From Oscillospiraceae bacterium (GTDB lineage: Bacteria > Bacillota > Clostridia > Oscillospirales > Oscillospiraceae), in the NCBI GenBank assembly GCA_017469795.1, contig JAFUFT010000008.1, forward strand, positions 1-56,583: 56,583 nucleotides of DNA. The letters are read 5' to 3'. Each line of letters begins with the position of its first letter. The first letter of the stretch is position 1. The translations under genes were made by a program, and so were the position numbers. Below, piece by piece: positions 1 to 8,121 of this stretch. Below the pieces are notes generated by a model, which saw nothing but the letters and a program-made list of their open reading frames with translations, was not told the origin of the DNA and ran no database searches.

Positions 1-136
1 AGACCTTTCAACTCTCCAAATCCGGCTTCCTTCAGATTCCACCTCGCGATGGACACCTTTGCCTTTGGCTAACGCTTCCCACTGCCGGGCGCGTTCGGGA
101 CTTTCACCCTATAGAACGTGCGCTCGCCGGGCGCAC
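1..136 (-). mobile_element. Group II intron, 5' end (domain I start), partial
   Basis: Read on the minus strand, the sequence starting at 136 opens with GTGCGCCCGG, which fits the group II intron 5' consensus GUGYG. About 25 nt later comes the block TATAGGGTGAAAGTCCC, which I recognise from the 5' region of bacterial group II introns. No stretch here codes for protein. The rest of the intron, including any reverse transcriptase, lies left of the window. The 5' splice point is placed at 136/137 by the consensus. The intron sits 9 nt beyond the arms of the terminator of the sugar-transport operon on the same strand. The intron identity is recalled knowledge and the exact class is not assigned. 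Confidence 0.8.
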
Positions 137-145
137 ATCAGTCAG

Positions 146-179
146 AAAAAGTCCCGGTCCGATCGGACCGGGACTTTTT
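146..179 (-). terminator. Intrinsic terminator of the sugar ABC operon
   Basis: A perfect inverted repeat (AAAAAGTCCCGGTCC, loop GATC, GGACCGGGACTTTTT) lies 14 nt after the permease stop codon on the minus strand and ends in a run of five T. Because it is symmetrical it could also stop transcription entering from the left. A group II intron begins immediately downstream. Confidence 0.9.
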
Positions 180-193
180 GATATTTGTTAGCA

Positions 194-1207
194 TCACTGG
201 GCCGCAGGCGCGGAGCCGGTGACCTTTTTCGCCGCATTGGCCGCGGCACGGGTCTGGAGCGTGTCCATGGTGACGGCTGCCAGGAGGGCAATGCCAAGCA
301 CCACGTACTTCCAGTACTGGTTGATGTTCAGGAAGGTCATGCCGTAGTCCAGCAGACCGATGATCAGAACGCCGATGACCATGTTGCTCATCTTTCCGCC
401 GCCGCCGCCCATTTTAACGCCGCCGAGCATGGCACCCGCCATGACGGTGAACTCTGAACCGATGCCCAGGCCCTGGTTCACGGCGCCGCCCATGGTGCCG
501 ATGTTGACGATCTGGGCAATGCCGAAGAAGAAGCCGGCCAGCGCAAAGATCGCCACGCGCATCTTCGCCACAGACACGCCGGAGAGAGCAACCGCGTCGG
601 GGTTGGAGCCCAGGGCGTAGACGTTCCGTCCGAAATAGGTCTTGTTCAGGATAAAGGAGCCGATCAGCACCATCAGGACCATCACCAGCACGCCGGTCTT
701 CAGGGCACCGCTGCCGATGGTGATATTGCTGCCGCCAATGAGCTTGAACGCATCGGAGACATAGTTGGTCTTGCTGATGCCTCCGGTGAGCAGATAGGTG
801 GCGCCGTTGAGAATATACTGGGTGCCCAGGGTAATGATGAACGGGAACACCTGGAGCCAGGAGTACATCACGCCGTTGAACGCGGAGAGCAGTACCGCCA
901 GCAGAATGCCGCAGATCAGCGCCACCACGATATTGCTGGAGCTCTCCAGCAGCGCCATGCAGACGCCCACGGTGGAGATCAGGAAGCCGGTGGACAGATC
1001 CATGCCGCCGCCCAGCATGATGAACGTGATACCGACGCCCAGGATCACCAGATACGCATTCTGGTTCAGCATGGTCAGCAGGTTCTTCAGGTTAAAGAAG
1101 GAACGCCCGGCCACGGCAGGTCCCAGAATGCTGAACACGATCAGCAGGACCACCAGCACAAGCAGCATCATATAGTCTTTCAAGTATTCGGAAATTCCCT
1201 TTTTCAT
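194..1207 (-). CDS. Sugar ABC transporter permease (RbsC-like)
   Basis: This is the membrane permease of a carbohydrate-type ABC importer, 337 residues, a normal length for the BPD_transp_2 (RbsC/MglC) family. The protein is hydrophobic throughout. After the first membrane segment it carries the family motif GGGMDLSTG (residues about 66-74), the counterpart of GGIDLSVG in RbsC. A further glycine-rich cytoplasmic stretch is visible at about 265-272. The start ATG follows an AGGAGG site that overlaps the end of the ATPase gene, with only 4 nt between the two genes, so translation is probably coupled. It is the last gene of the operon binding protein, ATPase, permease, which ends at a strong terminator. 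The sugar cannot be told from sequence; ribose, galactose or a related monosaccharide is possible. Confidence 0.92.
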   Translation of the reverse strand: MKKGISEYLKDYMMLLVLVVLLIVFSILGPAVAGRSFFNLKNLLTMLNQNAYLVILGVGITFIMLGGGMDLSTGFLISTVGVCMALLESSSNIVVALICGILLAVLLSAFNGVMYSWLQVFPFIITLGTQYILNGATYLLTGGISKTNYVSDAFKLIGGSNITIGSGALKTGVLVMVLMVLIGSFILNKTYFGRNVYALGSNPDAVALSGVSVAKMRVAIFALAGFFFGIAQIVNIGTMGGAVNQGLGIGSEFTVMAGAMLGGVKMGGGGGKMSNMVIGVLIIGLLDYGMTFLNINQYWKYVVLGIALLAAVTMDTLQTRAAANAAKKVTGSAPAAQ

Positions 1208-1211
1208 GGGA

Positions 1212-2726
1212 TCAAGCCTCCTTTTTTTCTGTTTCCCGGTCGCTGGTGGAGGCCATATCCAGGATCCGTTCCTGGGAGAATTCCTCCTTGGTCAGCTCGC
1301 CGGCCAGGCACTTTTCGCCAAAGACCACAATTCGGTCGGACATTCCCAGCAGCTCCTCCATATCAGAGGTGATCATCACCACACATTTGCCCTCTTCGCA
1401 CAGACCGTTGATCAATTCGTAGATTTCGTACTTGGCGCCCACGTCGATGCCGCGGGTGGGCTCGTCAAAAATGATGATATCAGACTGGGTGGCCAGTGCC
1501 TTGCCCACCACCACCTTCTGCTGGTTACCGCCGGACAGGGTCATCACCTTGGTCTTCTTCAGGTCCGGGGCCTTGATCCGCATGGATTTTCCGTAGTAAT
1601 CCGCGATCTCCGCTTCCTTTTTGGCATTTACCACCGTCAGGTGGGAGATCTTCTCCAGCACGTTATATACCAGGTTCCAGGAGATCGTCTCTCCCAGGAA
1701 GCATCCTTCCCGCTTCCGGTCCTCCGGGATCAGGCAGATGCCGTATTTATGCATAGCGTCCTTGGGTGACCGGATATCGGCGGGTTTGCCGTTCACCAGG
1801 ACCTCACCCCACTGCTTTTTCTCCGATCCGAAAACCACCTTCATGATTTCCGTGCGGCCTGCGCCGACCAGACCGGAAATCCCCAGCACCTCGCCCCGAT
1901 GGGCCTGGAAGGAGATATTCTTGACGCCGTTTCCGGTAAGGTTCCGAAGCTCCAGCGCCACTTCACCGATCTGTGCATTCCGGGGCGGGAACGTGGCGGT
2001 CATCTCACGACCCACCATATAGCGGATCAGCTCCGCACGGTCGGTATCCTTGGTGTTGAGGGTGGTGATGTATTCTCCGTCCCGGAGGATGGACACCCGG
2101 TCTGTCAGTTCAAAGACCTCGTCCAGACGGTGGGAGATAAAGATGATGGCAACGCCCTGATCCCGGAGCCGCCGGACGATCCGAAACAGGATCTCCACCT
2201 CCGCCACGCTCAGGGGCGCGGTGGGTTCGTCCAGGATCAGCACCCGGGTCTGCTTGGAAACCGCCTTGGCGATCTCCACGATCTGCATATGTCCGGGGGT
2301 CAGGTTCCTTACCGGAGTGTCGGGATCGATGTCCACGCCGAAGTCGTCAAACAGATCCTTGGCGATCTTCCGCATCTTCTTCTGGTCCACCAGCTTGCCC
2401 AGCCGCTCGCCGTAGCAGATGTTCTCCGCCGCGGAGAGCACGTCGATCAGGTTGAACTCCTGATAGATGCACTCAATGCCGTGTTTCCGGGCCAGCGCAG
2501 GCGTCATGGCTTCATAGGTCTCCCCATCCACAGTGATGGTACCCCCGTCCGGGGCATGAGCGCCGGTGATGGTTTTGATGAAGGTGGATTTTCCAGCGCC
2601 GTTTTCACCGATGAGCGCATGGACCTCACCGGGATAGAAATCGATCGACACTTTATTCAGGGCAATCACGCCCGGATAGACCTTCATAATATCCTTCAGG
2701 GACAGAATCGGTTGTTTCTCAGTCAA
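1212..2726 (-). CDS. Sugar ABC transporter ATP-binding protein (RbsA/MglA-like)
   Basis: This 504-residue protein has two ABC domains in tandem, as in RbsA and MglA, and energises monosaccharide uptake. The first half has Walker A GENGAGKST (about 41-49), signature LTPGHMQ and Walker B VLILDEPTAPL. The second half has the degenerate Walker A GLVGAGRTE typical of the family, signature LSGGNQQ and Walker B IIIFDEPTRG. The start codon is TTG at 2726, supported by an AGGAGG site 8 nt upstream; no better start is nearby. It lies 117 nt after the binding-protein gene, and a GC-rich hairpin in that gap probably lowers its expression relative to the binding protein. It is followed by the permease after 4 nt. 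Confidence 0.94.
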   Translation of the reverse strand: MTEKQPILSLKDIMKVYPGVIALNKVSIDFYPGEVHALIGENGAGKSTFIKTITGAHAPDGGTITVDGETYEAMTPALARKHGIECIYQEFNLIDVLSAAENICYGERLGKLVDQKKMRKIAKDLFDDFGVDIDPDTPVRNLTPGHMQIVEIAKAVSKQTRVLILDEPTAPLSVAEVEILFRIVRRLRDQGVAIIFISHRLDEVFELTDRVSILRDGEYITTLNTKDTDRAELIRYMVGREMTATFPPRNAQIGEVALELRNLTGNGVKNISFQAHRGEVLGISGLVGAGRTEIMKVVFGSEKKQWGEVLVNGKPADIRSPKDAMHKYGICLIPEDRKREGCFLGETISWNLVYNVLEKISHLTVVNAKKEAEIADYYGKSMRIKAPDLKKTKVMTLSGGNQQKVVVGKALATQSDIIIFDEPTRGIDVGAKYEIYELINGLCEEGKCVVMITSDMEELLGMSDRIVVFGEKCLAGELTKEEFSQERILDMASTSDRETEKKEA

Positions 2727-2794
2727 ATATAACGCCTCCTATCGCAAAGCAGCGGTCATGCCCGCACCTTCGCGGTGTATGATACAGGCTGATT

Positions 2795-2825
2795 GGGGCG
2801 GCGCAAGGCTATCCCGCGCCGCCCC
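2795..2825 (-). promoter_or_regulatory. Intercistronic hairpin between binding protein and ATPase
   Basis: A 10-bp perfect GC stem (GGGGCGGCGC paired with GCGCCGCCCC, 11-nt loop) lies 18 nt after the binding-protein stop codon and upstream of the ATPase. No T-tract follows. Such hairpins are known to stabilise the upstream message or cause partial termination, giving more binding protein than membrane subunits. That role is inferred here. Confidence 0.65.
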
Positions 2826-2843
2826 AGTTTCTGCGTTATGAAC

Positions 2844-4121
2844 TTATTTCTTGTACTCCGCAGCGGGGTTCTCGTCACCCATAGACCAAGTGGCGCTGAA
2901 GCCGTCCACCGTCACTGCGGTGATGGTGTCGTAATAGGTCTCGCCGTAGGTCCACTCATAACCCTCAAACTGGCCGCAGACGCCCAGCAGGATGTCAGCA
3001 AGCCGCATGCCGGTCAGGATGGGCGGGATGATCACAGGAGCGCCGGGGTTGATCTCCTCGGAGATTTTGGCCAGAGCATCATAGCTCTGGGGGAACTGCT
3101 CCTGGACAGCCTCCATGGGCATGGCAGGGTCGCCGTAGGTGGAGTAGCCCTTGATGGCGTTGGCAGCGGGATCCGCAGCCGCTTCCTCATACAGGCCGGT
3201 GAAGGTGGTGTCCTCGCCGTAGCAGGGTGCCACGAAGTAATCCGCGGGGGAGTTGCCGGTCTGTTCACAGTAGTCCATGATGGCATTGTTGATGCCCATG
3301 GCGTTCTGGGGCTCGTAGGCCACGAAGATGTGGCAGTCGGGGTTGGCGTTGAGCACGGCCTGGGCGTTGTTGAAGGCAGTGTTCAATGCATCAGAGCCGT
3401 AGGAAGAGGACTCACTGACCAGAGTCAGGGTGTCGGACTTCTCCACAGTGCCCTTGATCGCGTTGGAGCGGTACACGCCGTCGGCGATATCATAGTAGGT
3501 ATCGATGGCGATCTCATACTTGCCGTCGGCATTCTTGGGCACGTTCTGGCCGGAATGCTCGGCCCAGTACTCCGCGGCCTGCACCGCATACATACCGGTG
3601 ATCTCATAGGCGGTGTAGACGCAGCCGGCGATGGTGTAATCGGTGGGCTGAGCGCCGAGGTACGCAACCGCGATGCCCGCGTCAACAGCCTGGCCAACAA
3701 CATCTTTGAGCATTTCCACGCTCATGGCGGCGATCATCAGGCAGCCCACATTGCCGGCCGCGATGGCCTGCTCCACGAACTGGACCTGCGCGCCGGGGTC
3801 GCCCTGGGCGTCCTTCTTCACGTAGGTGAAGCCCTGAGCCTCCATGACAGCGCCCATGGAATCGTTGATCCACACCAGGCCTTCAGCATCCGTGGTGGGG
3901 AGAATGGACCAGACTTCCTTCTGGCCGTTCCAGACGAAATCACCCGTAGGAGCAGCAGCCTGCTCGGCGGGAGCGGCTTCCTCGGCGGGCGCAGCGGCAG
4001 AGGCAGCTTCCTCAGCGGGCGCGGAAGCGGGAGCTTCCGCAGAACCGGCGGAAGAACCGCAGCCGGAGAGCACTGCGACCAGCATGCAAGCGGCCAGCAG
4101 CAAAGCAATCAGCTTTTTCAT
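2844..4121 (-). CDS. Sugar-binding lipoprotein of ABC importer
   Basis: The extracellular substrate-binding protein of the importer, about 425 residues. The N-terminus has a lysine pair, a hydrophobic stretch and the lipobox LSGC, so it is a membrane-tethered lipoprotein. A spacer of about 40 residues rich in Ala, Pro and Glu follows before the binding domain. The mature part resembles the periplasmic-binding-protein-like sugar family (LacI/RbsB fold): a first lobe up to about 190, then a second lobe. An upstream ATG at 4130 is possible, but the AGGAAGGA site directly abuts it and is well spaced (9 nt) for the ATG at 4121, so I prefer 4121. It is the first gene of the operon, with a strong promoter at 4197-4225. 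The ligand is unknown. Confidence 0.9.
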   Translation of the reverse strand: MKKLIALLLAACMLVAVLSGCGSSAGSAEAPASAPAEEAASAAAPAEEAAPAEQAAAPTGDFVWNGQKEVWSILPTTDAEGLVWINDSMGAVMEAQGFTYVKKDAQGDPGAQVQFVEQAIAAGNVGCLMIAAMSVEMLKDVVGQAVDAGIAVAYLGAQPTDYTIAGCVYTAYEITGMYAVQAAEYWAEHSGQNVPKNADGKYEIAIDTYYDIADGVYRSNAIKGTVEKSDTLTLVSESSSYGSDALNTAFNNAQAVLNANPDCHIFVAYEPQNAMGINNAIMDYCEQTGNSPADYFVAPCYGEDTTFTGLYEEAAADPAANAIKGYSTYGDPAMPMEAVQEQFPQSYDALAKISEEINPGAPVIIPPILTGMRLADILLGVCGQFEGYEWTYGETYYDTITAVTVDGFSATWSMGDENPAAEYKK

Positions 4122-4196
4122 ACTATTCATTCCTTCCTGAATTTACGGCGTTTTTGCCGTGCATTTTCATCAGGATCTTCCGATCCTAATGTTACA

Positions 4197-4225
4197 ATTT
4201 TAATACCTGGTACATCGTTAGTCAA
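4197..4225 (-). promoter_or_regulatory. Sigma-A promoter of the sugar ABC operon
   Basis: Minus strand: -35 TTGACT at 4220-4225, a 17-nt spacer, -10 TAAAAT at 4197-4202. It is 76 nt upstream of the preferred start of the binding-protein gene. Between them is a short inverted repeat (GGATCGGAAGATCC, about 4173-4186) that could be an operator. Confidence 0.8.
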
Positions 4226-4288
4226 GGGATTATCCTTGGAAAGGTATGGCATTTTGGGTCCCATTTCATCCATTTGTGCCGCTTTTGA

Positions 4289-5710
4289 CTATTTTGTCAA
4301 CGCCAGTGTAAAAGTGAATGTGGTCACGCCGTCCCGGGATGTGACGGTGATATCCTCCCCGTGGCTTCCCAGGATCGTCTTGACGATATACAGTCCCAGG
4401 CCCACGCCTGTTTTATCCCGGGAGCGGCTCTTGTCGGACTTGTGGAACCGGTCAAACACCAGCGGGAGCTCCTCCGGCGGGATGGTGGGGCCGGTGTTGG
4501 CCACGCTAATCAGAGCCTTCCCTCCCGTCGTCGCCACGGTCAGGCGGAAGGGAGAGTTTTGCTCCGCGAACTTCACGCCGTTGTCGATCAGGTTGTAGAT
4601 CACCTGCGTGATGGAATCCTCATTGGCCAGGACCCAGACCGCCCTGTCCGGGATGTCCACCTGGACATCCAGATGCTTCTCATCGATCTTCTGTTCGAAG
4701 GTCAGCAGGGTTCGGCCCAGCGTTTCCGTTACGTCGAACCGGGATTTCTGCAGCGCTTCCCCGGTGGACTTCATCCGGGAGATATCCAGCATACTCCGGA
4801 CCAAACGGCTCAGGCGCTTGACCTCATCGGATACCGTCTGCATATAGTAGGCGTGCTTTTCCCGGGGGATCGTTCCGTCCAGCATGCCGTCCATAAATCC
4901 GGCGATGGTGGTCATGGGTGTCTTGAGTTCGTGGCTGATGTTGGAGATGAATTCCTGCCGCAGCGTCTCGGAGCGGTCCAGGCTGTCGGCCATATTGTTG
5001 AAGGCCGTGGCCAGTTCGGCCACTTCGTCGCCCGCCCCGTCCGGGTTGATCCGCGCGGAAAAGTCCCCGTGGGCGAACTGCTTGGCCGCCCGGCTCAGCT
5101 CCCGCAGTGTCTCGGTCTGGCGCCGGGTCAGCAGCACCGTCGCCACCACCGCCACGGCCAACACGATCAGCGCGGTCACCAGGAACATTCCCACGATCCG
5201 GTTCATCATGTCGCTCATGTCCTTGGTGGCCGTGGAGACCACCACATATCCCATGAGGCTTCCCTCTCCGGCGGAGCGGACCGGCAGCGCGTAGAGATAG
5301 CGCTCGTCCTCATAGATGCCGGTGAGGACTCCGGTGGCGTAGACGTACCCGTCGTCGCTGATCTTCTGGAGCAGCATGGTGTCCAGGTTTTTTCCCACAT
5401 GGTCACAGTAGAACTCCCCGCAGGAGCAGAACACTGTGGCGCCGCCGGTGTCGCAAATCAGCACCTCGGTATCTGACACGTTCGCACCGTATCCCACTGC
5501 CAGCTGCAGTTCCCAATCCATGGCGTCGCTGAGCTCTGACTGGGCGCTGACAAAGGCCGCCACCGCAGACGCGTTGGTGGACAACGCGCTCTTTTCCGCC
5601 CGGAGCATGTAGTTGTAGAACAGGCTGGTAAAGCTGCACCCCAGCACCACGAAGCTCAGAAGAATCATCCCCACGGTCAGCATCAGCTGCCGCTGGAAGG
5701 TGCTTCTCAT
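4289..5710 (-). CDS. Sensor histidine kinase, OmpR-family partner
   Basis: A membrane histidine kinase of 473 residues. Order of parts: transmembrane helix about 10-32; extracytoplasmic sensor region about 35-170; second helix about 172-195; HAMP about 196-248; dimerisation domain with the phosphoacceptor in SHELKTP (His260); then an ATPase domain with the N box LIDNGVKFA and the G box TGVGLGLYIV. The sensor region has a cluster of four cysteines and a histidine (C86, C95, C97, C102, H104). The start codon overlaps the response-regulator stop as ATGA, so the two are co-translated. The stimulus is unknown. The sugar importer lies next downstream, but it has its own promoter, so a regulatory link is only a guess. 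Confidence 0.94.
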   Translation of the reverse strand: MRSTFQRQLMLTVGMILLSFVVLGCSFTSLFYNYMLRAEKSALSTNASAVAAFVSAQSELSDAMDWELQLAVGYGANVSDTEVLICDTGGATVFCSCGEFYCDHVGKNLDTMLLQKISDDGYVYATGVLTGIYEDERYLYALPVRSAGEGSLMGYVVVSTATKDMSDMMNRIVGMFLVTALIVLAVAVVATVLLTRRQTETLRELSRAAKQFAHGDFSARINPDGAGDEVAELATAFNNMADSLDRSETLRQEFISNISHELKTPMTTIAGFMDGMLDGTIPREKHAYYMQTVSDEVKRLSRLVRSMLDISRMKSTGEALQKSRFDVTETLGRTLLTFEQKIDEKHLDVQVDIPDRAVWVLANEDSITQVIYNLIDNGVKFAEQNSPFRLTVATTGGKALISVANTGPTIPPEELPLVFDRFHKSDKSRSRDKTGVGLGLYIVKTILGSHGEDITVTSRDGVTTFTFTLALTK

Positions 5711-6393
5711 GCCCCGGACACCTCGAACTTATAGCCGACGCCCCAGACGGTCTTCAGCTCCCACTGGCTGCTGACGCCTTCCAGTTTTTCCCGCAGGCGC
5801 TTGATATGTACGTCCACCGTGCGGCTGTCGCCGAAATAGTCGAAGCCCCAGACCTCGTCCAGCAGCTGGTTCCGGGTGTAGACCCGGTTGGGGCTGGAGG
5901 CCAGATGGAACAGCAGCTCCATCTCCTTGGGCGGTGTGTCCACCTTTTTTCCATCCACGATCAGTTCGAAAGCGTCCATGTCGATGACCAGCTTGTCAAA
6001 GGTCAGCCGGCGGCCGGCAGGGGCCGCGCCGGAAGTGCGGCGGAGGACTGCCTCCACCCGGGCCAGGACCTCTCTGGCCTCGAAGGGCTTGGTGATATAG
6101 TCGTCCGCCCCCAGCTTCAGGCCGTTCACCTTGTCGTCCGTTTCTCCCTTGGCGGTCAGCATGATCACCGGCGTTTTGGACTCCTGCCGGATGTTCCGCA
6201 GAACCTCCCAGCCATCCATTACCGGAAGCATGATATCCAGCAGCACCAGATCCGGCTGCAGCTCCCGGAATTTCTCCACACCCTTGCCGCCGTCTCCGGC
6301 GATGGCGGTGGCGTATCCTTCCTTCTCCAGATACAGATGCAGAAGGTCGGCGATATTGGGATCGTCCTCTACGATCAGAATTGTCTGTGCCAT
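5707..6393 (-). CDS. Response regulator, OmpR/PhoB family
   Basis: A 228-residue two-component response regulator. The receiver domain occupies about 1-120: acidic pocket E9-D10-D11, phosphoacceptor D53 in LLDIMLPVMDGW, switch and lysine region MLTAKGE and GADDYITKPF. The C-terminal part (about 130-225) is a winged helix of the Trans_reg_C type, with SRTVDVHIKRLREKL as recognition helix. The ATG at 6393 has a GGGAGG site 7 nt upstream, whereas an upstream in-frame ATG at 6408 has none, so I chose 6393. It overlaps the kinase gene by 4 nt. It very likely controls transcription after phosphorylation by that kinase; targets are unknown. Confidence 0.95.
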   Translation of the reverse strand: MAQTILIVEDDPNIADLLHLYLEKEGYATAIAGDGGKGVEKFRELQPDLVLLDIMLPVMDGWEVLRNIRQESKTPVIMLTAKGETDDKVNGLKLGADDYITKPFEAREVLARVEAVLRRTSGAAPAGRRLTFDKLVIDMDAFELIVDGKKVDTPPKEMELLFHLASSPNRVYTRNQLLDEVWGFDYFGDSRTVDVHIKRLREKLEGVSSQWELKTVWGVGYKFEVSGA

Positions 6394-6466
6394 GACGTTG
6401 CCTCCCATTGTTTGTTGGTAACATGATACCGCATTTTCCGGCGGTTTCGGGTGAATTTTTTATGAA

Positions 6467-6955
6467 TTATTCTGCCGGATTTCCCCGGAGTGCCAACGGC
6501 TTTCGGTTCAGGACCGCCTCCCGGAGCCGGTCCCCTTCGTACCGCAGCTTCAGGGAAAAGAACGGCACCCGCTCCTCCAGGAGCTTCAGGAAAATCTCAT
6601 CTCCCTCCCATTTGGGAATCCTTCGGAGCTTCTGCTTGGGAAGCCACTCCAATACCCCTTCGTCACAGTCCCGGAGCTGCCCGGTAAAGCCGTCCGCCCA
6701 GAACAGGTGCATATACTCGGTAGGGTATTCGTTCGAGACGAACGTCACAATCCCCCGGTATTCCATATGGGTCAGCGTCAGGCCGGTCTCTTCCAGCACT
6801 TCCCGGAGCACACAGTCCTCCGGACTTTCCTTGTCCTCAAATTTGCCGCCGATCCCCACCCACTTGTCGTGGTTCATGTCCTGCTCTTTTTTTATCCGAT
6901 GGAGCATCAGGTAGCATCCGTCCTGCTCGATATAGCAAAGCGTCGTATTCAGCAT
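6467..6955 (-). CDS. NUDIX hydrolase (MutT-like)
   Basis: A 162-residue Nudix hydrolase. The Nudix box fits the family pattern GX5EX7REUXEEXGU exactly; it starts at GKFEDKE (about residue 39) and ends at REVLEETGL, which supplies the magnesium-binding glutamates. N-terminal sequence LCYIEQDGCYLMLHR is typical of the 8-oxo-dGTP/NTP hydrolase branch. The likely role is hydrolysis of a nucleoside diphosphate-linked compound or damaged nucleotide; the substrate is not determined. I start it at the ATG at 6955, which has a GGAAGGA site inside the end of the preceding gene and leaves a 1-nt gap. It appears to be the last gene of the ddl operon. Confidence 0.88.
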   Translation of the reverse strand: MLNTTLCYIEQDGCYLMLHRIKKEQDMNHDKWVGIGGKFEDKESPEDCVLREVLEETGLTLTHMEYRGIVTFVSNEYPTEYMHLFWADGFTGQLRDCDEGVLEWLPKQKLRRIPKWEGDEIFLKLLEERVPFFSLKLRYEGDRLREAVLNRKPLALRGNPAE

Positions 6956-6956
6956 T

Positions 6957-7670
6957 TCAGTCCTTCCGCACTTCCGCGCCGCCCCATTCCACAGCGGTGA
7001 AGCCTTTGCGCTCGGCACCGGGCAGCTCCTGCTCCGGAATGTCTACCGGTTCTTCCAGCGGTTCAAAGGCCATGAACACCCGGATCATCGTTTCCGGCTG
7101 CGGCTCCACGGTGAGCGCCGCCGCATCGGTATAGGCCCGTCCCTGGAACGCGATCAGGTTGTAGGGGTTATCCTGCATTCGAGGCAGCCAGTAGCTGATA
7201 AAATCTCCGGCCTCCCGGTCGGAAAGGCCCATCTGCGCCAGCTTTTCCTCCAGAAACGCCCGCGTATCCTCGCCCGCTACGCAGAAGCCCCGGCGGAAAT
7301 CATAGGAGGTGCCGGACTCGCCCTCCCAGAACAGGCAGTTGTATTGGCGGCCGCTGCCGTCGGTCAGCACTCCGTCCGGATCCGCCAGAACGTGCCAGCC
7401 CTCCCCGTATTCCGGGTAGGTGCAGGTGACGGTTCCCGCGTAATCCAGCGTGACCGTCACCTCTGTGGGTGTCTCCGGGTAAAGGTAGATGGCCGGCTTT
7501 TCATCTAAAGGCTCTTCCTCGATGTCCGGCTCTTCGGCGGGCGTGGCAGTGGAATACGTTTCCGACGGCGCAAAAGGCTCCGTCTGACTCGAAGGCATCT
7601 GCGCGGCATTCCCGCAGCCGCACAGTCCGAGCACCAGAGCCGCCGCCAGAATCAACGCAATTCTCTTCAT
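6957..7670 (-). CDS. Lipoprotein of unknown function with KPAIYLYP motif
   Basis: A 237-residue predicted lipoprotein. The first 19 residues form a signal with lipobox LCGC, followed by an acidic, Pro/Ser/Thr-rich linker to about residue 58. The globular part begins with KPAIYLYPETPTEVTV and continues with a conserved-looking block (TYPEYGEGWHVLADPDG, then FWEGE and a tryptophan- and proline-rich C-terminal half). I have seen the KPxIYLYP block in other Firmicutes lipoproteins but cannot name a characterised function. RBS AGGAGG lies 8 nt before the ATG. It sits 12 nt after the DUF1934 gene and 1 nt before the Nudix gene, so it is co-transcribed with wall-precursor genes. Its surface location would fit a wall-associated role, which is inference only. 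Confidence 0.75.
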   Translation of the reverse strand: MKRIALILAAALVLGLCGCGNAAQMPSSQTEPFAPSETYSTATPAEEPDIEEEPLDEKPAIYLYPETPTEVTVTLDYAGTVTCTYPEYGEGWHVLADPDGVLTDGSGRQYNCLFWEGESGTSYDFRRGFCVAGEDTRAFLEEKLAQMGLSDREAGDFISYWLPRMQDNPYNLIAFQGRAYTDAAALTVEPQPETMIRVFMAFEPLEEPVDIPEQELPGAERKGFTAVEWGGAEVRKD

Positions 7671-7682
7671 GGGTCATTCCTC

Positions 7683-8117
7683 CTAATTGACTACACTGGG
7701 CTTCCTCACGTCGATGATAAAGGAGTTGAGTCCCTGAACCGTTTCCTCGATTTCAATGCCGTAGCTGATCTCCAGCCGCCCGCCGTTCGGTCCCAGGGTG
7801 CTGTTCATCCTGCGGGCCTTGACGCCAATGGTCAGTGCGCCGAACCCCAGGTCGTAGAGGCCCACGTTCTTCTTTCCCTTCTCAAACACCATCCGGGACT
7901 GGATGGCGCCAGTGCGGGTCAGAATCACATTGTCCTTCCCCACCGCGAAGGTCGTGGTAGTCCCCTCCATGCCGGTCATCTCCGACTCCTCATAGCTGAG
8001 ATAGACCACATCGCCCTCCCGGCGCATGGTGCCGTCGGTGACGATCTGAACCGTCTGTTTTTCCTCCCCAATGATCTTCTGGGTGCCTTCCACAGAAATC
8101 ACAACGGATTCTTCCAT
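7683..8117 (-). CDS. DUF1934 beta-barrel protein (YwiB-like)
   Basis: A 144-residue cytosolic protein matching DUF1934, the calycin-like beta-barrel family that includes Bacillus subtilis YwiB. Seen in the sequence: alternating beta-strand pattern, the central TTTFAVGKDNVILTRTG, the block SRMVFEKGKKN, and the end stretch GGRLEISYGIEI. Function is unknown in the family. The start is placed at the ATG at 8117, 4 nt after the murI stop. Longer readings in this frame would run into murI and carry a composition unlike the rest. The linkage to murI and ddl suggests co-expression with cell-wall precursor synthesis. Confidence 0.83.
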   Translation of the reverse strand: MEESVVISVEGTQKIIGEEKQTVQIVTDGTMRREGDVVYLSYEESEMTGMEGTTTTFAVGKDNVILTRTGAIQSRMVFEKGKKNVGLYDLGFGALTIGVKARRMNSTLGPNGGRLEISYGIEIEETVQGLNSFIIDVRKPSVVN

Positions 8118-8121
8118 AGCT

